Made by a program: the position numbers and the translations under genes. The notes under the pieces were generated by a model. That model had not been told where the DNA came from. It made no database searches and saw nothing but the letters and a program-made list of their open reading frames with translations. Positions 60,450-64,000 of a stretch of DNA of 64,000 nt are shown here, one piece after another. This stretch comes from Juglans regia (lineage: Eukaryota; Streptophyta; Magnoliopsida; Fagales; Juglandaceae), in assembly GCF_001411555.2 (NCBI RefSeq), contig NC_049905.1:3224001-3288000 (forward strand). The letters run 5' to 3'. Position 1 is the stretch's first letter, and every line of letters begins with the position of its first letter.

Positions 60450-62446
60450 TGTGGCACCCCCGACCCCCATGTAAGGAAATACAGGAATCGAGACGTCGGG
60501 AGGATAACAACACGGTCACGCATCCCAACGAAAGTGCCAAGTGTGTATACATGTAACAGTGTACAAAAAAAAAAAAAACAACGCAGCGGATTAGTCAACT
60601 AAGTACCAGAATTTAAATACAATCTAAACATCAGTAAAAGGGTTTAAATGGTTATACAGTCATCCCAAAATAAAGTTTAACACATATCCCAAATAACAAA
60701 TGAGTGATCTCAAATCACTCCTCGGGCGGAGCCGACTCCTCAGGCTGACCCTCATCTTTATCTGCATCAAAATCTGCGTTACCATAAAACGGTACCGCAG
60801 GTAAGTATAAACCAAACAATCCTCAGAAATAAAATGCATTTAATGCAACCAACATGCATGCATATGATAAAATATGCATTATTCTCAAAACATCATTTTC
60901 CCCGAAAGTGAATATTTTCCAACACACGCCAAAATCCTTGTTGGCCCAAAAATAATCTGTAAAACATTTTTCCAGAAAATAGTTTACACAAAATCCAACA
61001 CACGCTATTTTTCCAGAAAATAGTCCATTTTTAACGTATGCACCATGATCTCCCCTATGGATCATCCGCACACTCTGGCTTCGTAGCGATGCCTACTTCC
61101 GCGCCCAACACGTTCGTGGTAAAACATCCACTACACAACGAGCGAGGCCCAGTTCCACGCCCAGTGCATACGTGGCCAAGCATCCTCTAGTGCCCGCCAG
61201 CAGAAGGACCACCGAGTCGGCACGAGACCCTCTCGTCCGATCCCATTGTCGCCCGGCGACAATCCAGGGGACGTCACTCAGTATATTACGCTTCCGAGTG
61301 ACCAGAGGAGCTCCACCAAGATAATACCCCATCTTGGCTTGGGGTTCGTGATACACACACACCGAACAAATCATTTCACATGAAAACCCAGTTTTCAATA
61401 AACACATGAACATGAATGCATTACACGAAAATCCAGTTTCCTTTACAAACATGATCATGCATGAAATCATGAAATGTACATGTATCGACACTAATCAACA
61501 ACCATCAATAACCAACCCAATCAAATTCAACCAAACAACTTCATTCATCAATCCATCCGACCCCCGTACTCCTCAGACTCAGTCCGGCAAAACCAATCAA
61601 CAGTTCAAATACAGTGTAATGTGTTAGTGCAAAAATACATTAAATTCACAACAATTCTTTGGAAAATACTTACAGCGCTATATAGCAATTTCCAAAGGAT
61701 CATGAAACTGCAAGAAGTATCAACACAGCTACAAAACAGTGCCAAAGGCACTGTGGCCGTGGGTCTCAAAGACCCACTTTTCAACGGAGACAAACGAAGA
61801 CCCAAAATTGATAAGGTAGGGCCTAAGGAGGTCGGTGAAACTAGTGGTGGTGAGGGTTGGCCGTGGGTGGCGGCGTGAGTGACGGTAGAAGACAAAAAAC
61901 ACTCAAAATGGAAGTAGAGTTGGAAGTGCTTCACCGGTGACGGATCGGAGGTGGGGTTGCGTCCAATGGGTTGCCAAGAGGTCGAGGATGAAGTGGTGAG
62001 AAGATGGTGGCCAATGGTGGTGCGACGGCGGCGCAGCGGCAGAAAGAGTGCCGCGGCTTGGAGAGGCTTGTGGTGGCTAACGGCGGTGCGAATGGAGCTG
62101 AGGTTGGTGGGATAGTGTCTCTAGCCGGTGGGGAAGCTAATGGGCTGGGAGGTGTTGATTACCGCCGACTCACGGCGGCACTGGGTGGAGAAGAAGGAAT
62201 GGACGGAGAGAGGGAGGGGAAGCTGGGTTGCACGCGGGAGGGAGAGACCGAAGGAAGAAATAAGAAAAAAGAAAAGAAAGAGAAAAGAAAAGGAGAGGAA
62301 AGAAAAATGGAGGGAAAAGAAATGAGGTCCAATTCTCATAACTCGGGTCACAGAAATGATCTAACGGAAACGATTTTAAAATCACAATTTAAATACAATA
62401 ATTTAACCGTAATGGTAAAGTAAAATTGAAATAATTAAATTCTACA
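60450..62446 (+). mobile_element. R1-B: 2-kb solo-LTR-like element
   Basis: Starts TGTGGCACCCCC and ends TTCTACA, aligning with R1-A throughout but with several percent divergence, higher than in the non-R1 duplicated DNA. Flanking GTAGT (left) and GTAAT (right) may be a 5-bp target duplication with one change. No retroelement genes; the lysine/glycine-rich frames at 62004-62423 are composition artefacts. Confidence 0.55.
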
Positions 62447-62561
62447 GTAATTAATTAAATATGAAAATCAATTTAAATGTATAGCAATACGGATACTTGT
62501 TTTATTCCTGATGAGCTGCTTCCAATAAACTAGAACGAGTTAGTTTTTATTCAGCAAGAAC

Positions 62562-62596
<35 letters not shown>

Positions 62597-64000
62597 AGAA
62601 AAATATTTACATCAGTCTACTATTTATCACACACTTAACACACTTAATGTATTGAAGTTTAAAAAAAAAAAAAAAAAAAAATTGATTGCATGGTATGTGA
62701 AATGTGTAGGCTGATGCATAGAATTACCCATACACATATGTATACCATAAAGTAAGTTCAAGGGTGATCATACTATCGCACACGACAAAGTTACAACGGG
62801 CCCGCCGGTAATGATCATGGTTCCGAATGCTTTTTCAATGTTACAGCACGGGTAACACTATGATTTGAATGATTTCCATTCCAAAATCCAAATGCATGAC
62901 TTGGAATCTCATGAGGGAGGGAATCTGCTTTTGTCAGAAAAAAGAAATGATTAGACCCCAACAGGATAATTCAATTATTTGGGGGCATGATCATCATGTC
63001 TTCTTCTGAAGTAGCGATAAAAAAGGAATTCCAAGGCATATTTGAGTCGTGTGAAGGTCATTCATTTCTGCAAGATCGATCGTCGTGACCTTCTGGAGAC
63101 TACAAGATCAGACTTAGAAGCCGACAGTTAATTTTGGAGAAAATCCCTCCCTCCCACCCTCCCGAGTGCCGTCCAGCTAGCAAGCGTCGTAAGTATTAAT
63201 ATATTATATATCTGTTTACATAAGAGTGACGAAGCTGTACTTGTCAGTTCATTAGGAGCTCGAGGAAGATGAAAACACTGAAATTAAAGATCTAAATCCA
63301 CTGTTTTCTAGTTCCTATTTAATGAGAGTATATATAAGCCATATGAGTTTTGCTATATTAATCATTCATGTTCATATATGTAAGTAAATGATAACTTAGT
63401 GATCATCTAAATCTTAGTTGTTATTTTGATCTCACTCCCTCGCGGGATAAGTAGTACGTAACATTTTCACTACAACTCTTGATCTCACAATTCTTGGGTT
63501 TTTGTATATTTTAATTTCTAGAACTTTTATATGATCTTTTGATGTATAGGCCGTTATTGAAAATTATGAAAATGAAGATAAAAATATATTTAATAAAAAA
63601 AAAAATAGGCATTTAGAAAGTAGAGATAAATATTAAAAAAATATTAAAAAGTGCGACAAACTTTACATAAAGATTTAGGTAAACCAATATAGCTAATGTT
63701 CTAATGTTTTAACTTTTTATTTTAATTGACAAACAACAGAGGATAGTGATCAGGGAATTGACAGATGGAATGGGGGTTTTGTCGTAATTTGCACACGTTG
63801 AGGTTATGGTGTATTTTGGGTTTAGCAGATTTTTTTTTGGTTTTTTGAAACATCAAAATACTTCTTCTCATTTCATTTATTGTACGAAAATCAGTTACAA
63901 GACATCTCTTTCTCTACAATAGAACTTATCTCATGAATTGGACCCTCTTCATCCAGATATCTGCCAGCTTGACTTGTTAATTGGTACTATATATTTCTGA
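62447..64000. repeat. Tandem-duplication copy B, right part, running off the window
   Basis: Aligns with 51706-53378 of copy A. It lacks the copia element at the equivalent of 44662 and carries an extra unit at 62587-62740. A TA run lies at about 62563-62587 and a poly-A tract at about 62660-62680. Position 64000 corresponds to 53378, so the homology continues beyond the window. No gene seen. Confidence 0.85.

Overview
The window is plant nuclear DNA. It is AT-rich, its genes are split by GT-AG introns, and it is crowded with LTR retrotransposons, CACTA and hAT DNA transposons, MITEs and TA/CT microsatellites. Gene families (ITN1-type ankyrin/PGG proteins, ERD15, an organellar RIP/MORF protein) point to a woody dicot. 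The recurring GATGAGATGAGATG-type MITE reminds me of walnut/hickory-family genomes, but that is recollection, not proof.

Layout. 1-5.1 kb: the 3' half of an ankyrin/PGG membrane-protein gene that enters from the left edge. 5.5-8.7 kb: a decayed CACTA transposon directly behind it. 11.4-12.0 kb: a small intact two-exon ERD15-like gene on the minus strand, flanked by a 32-bp inverted repeat. 12.7-17.2 kb: MITEs and AT-rich spacer. 17.3-23.8 kb: a complete seven-exon ankyrin/PGG gene, paralogous to the first, in which two internal exons each have a second phase-compatible copy. An hAT element with a perfect 8-bp target duplication sits in its third intron. 24.3-27.2 kb: minus-strand exons of an ORRM1-like organellar RNA-editing factor. 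25.9-26.3 and 31.5-33.9 kb: two copies of one segment, the second interrupted by a 1.8-kb CACTA element, so the first shows the empty site. 34-37.4 kb: MITE cluster.

37.8-41.5 kb: a young non-autonomous LTR retrotransposon (522-bp LTRs, about 1% different) with no recognisable pol. Its long open frame contains pieces of host genes: type-B response regulator receiver and GARP segments, and an RCC1 repeat. This is the most unusual object in the window.

41.5-64 kb: a large tandem duplication. Copy A starts at 41507 and copy B at 59943, and B runs off the right edge. Copy A carries a dead 7-kb Ty1/copia element (44662-51705) that copy B lacks. Both copies carry a 2-kb solo-LTR-like element (R1), and a third, diverged R1 lies inverted at 53.5-55.9 kb.

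Functional host genes are therefore few: the two ankyrin/PGG paralogues, ERD15 and possibly the ORRM1-like gene. Most of the rest is transposon-derived. I found no rRNA, convincing tRNA, CRISPR or operon-like structure.
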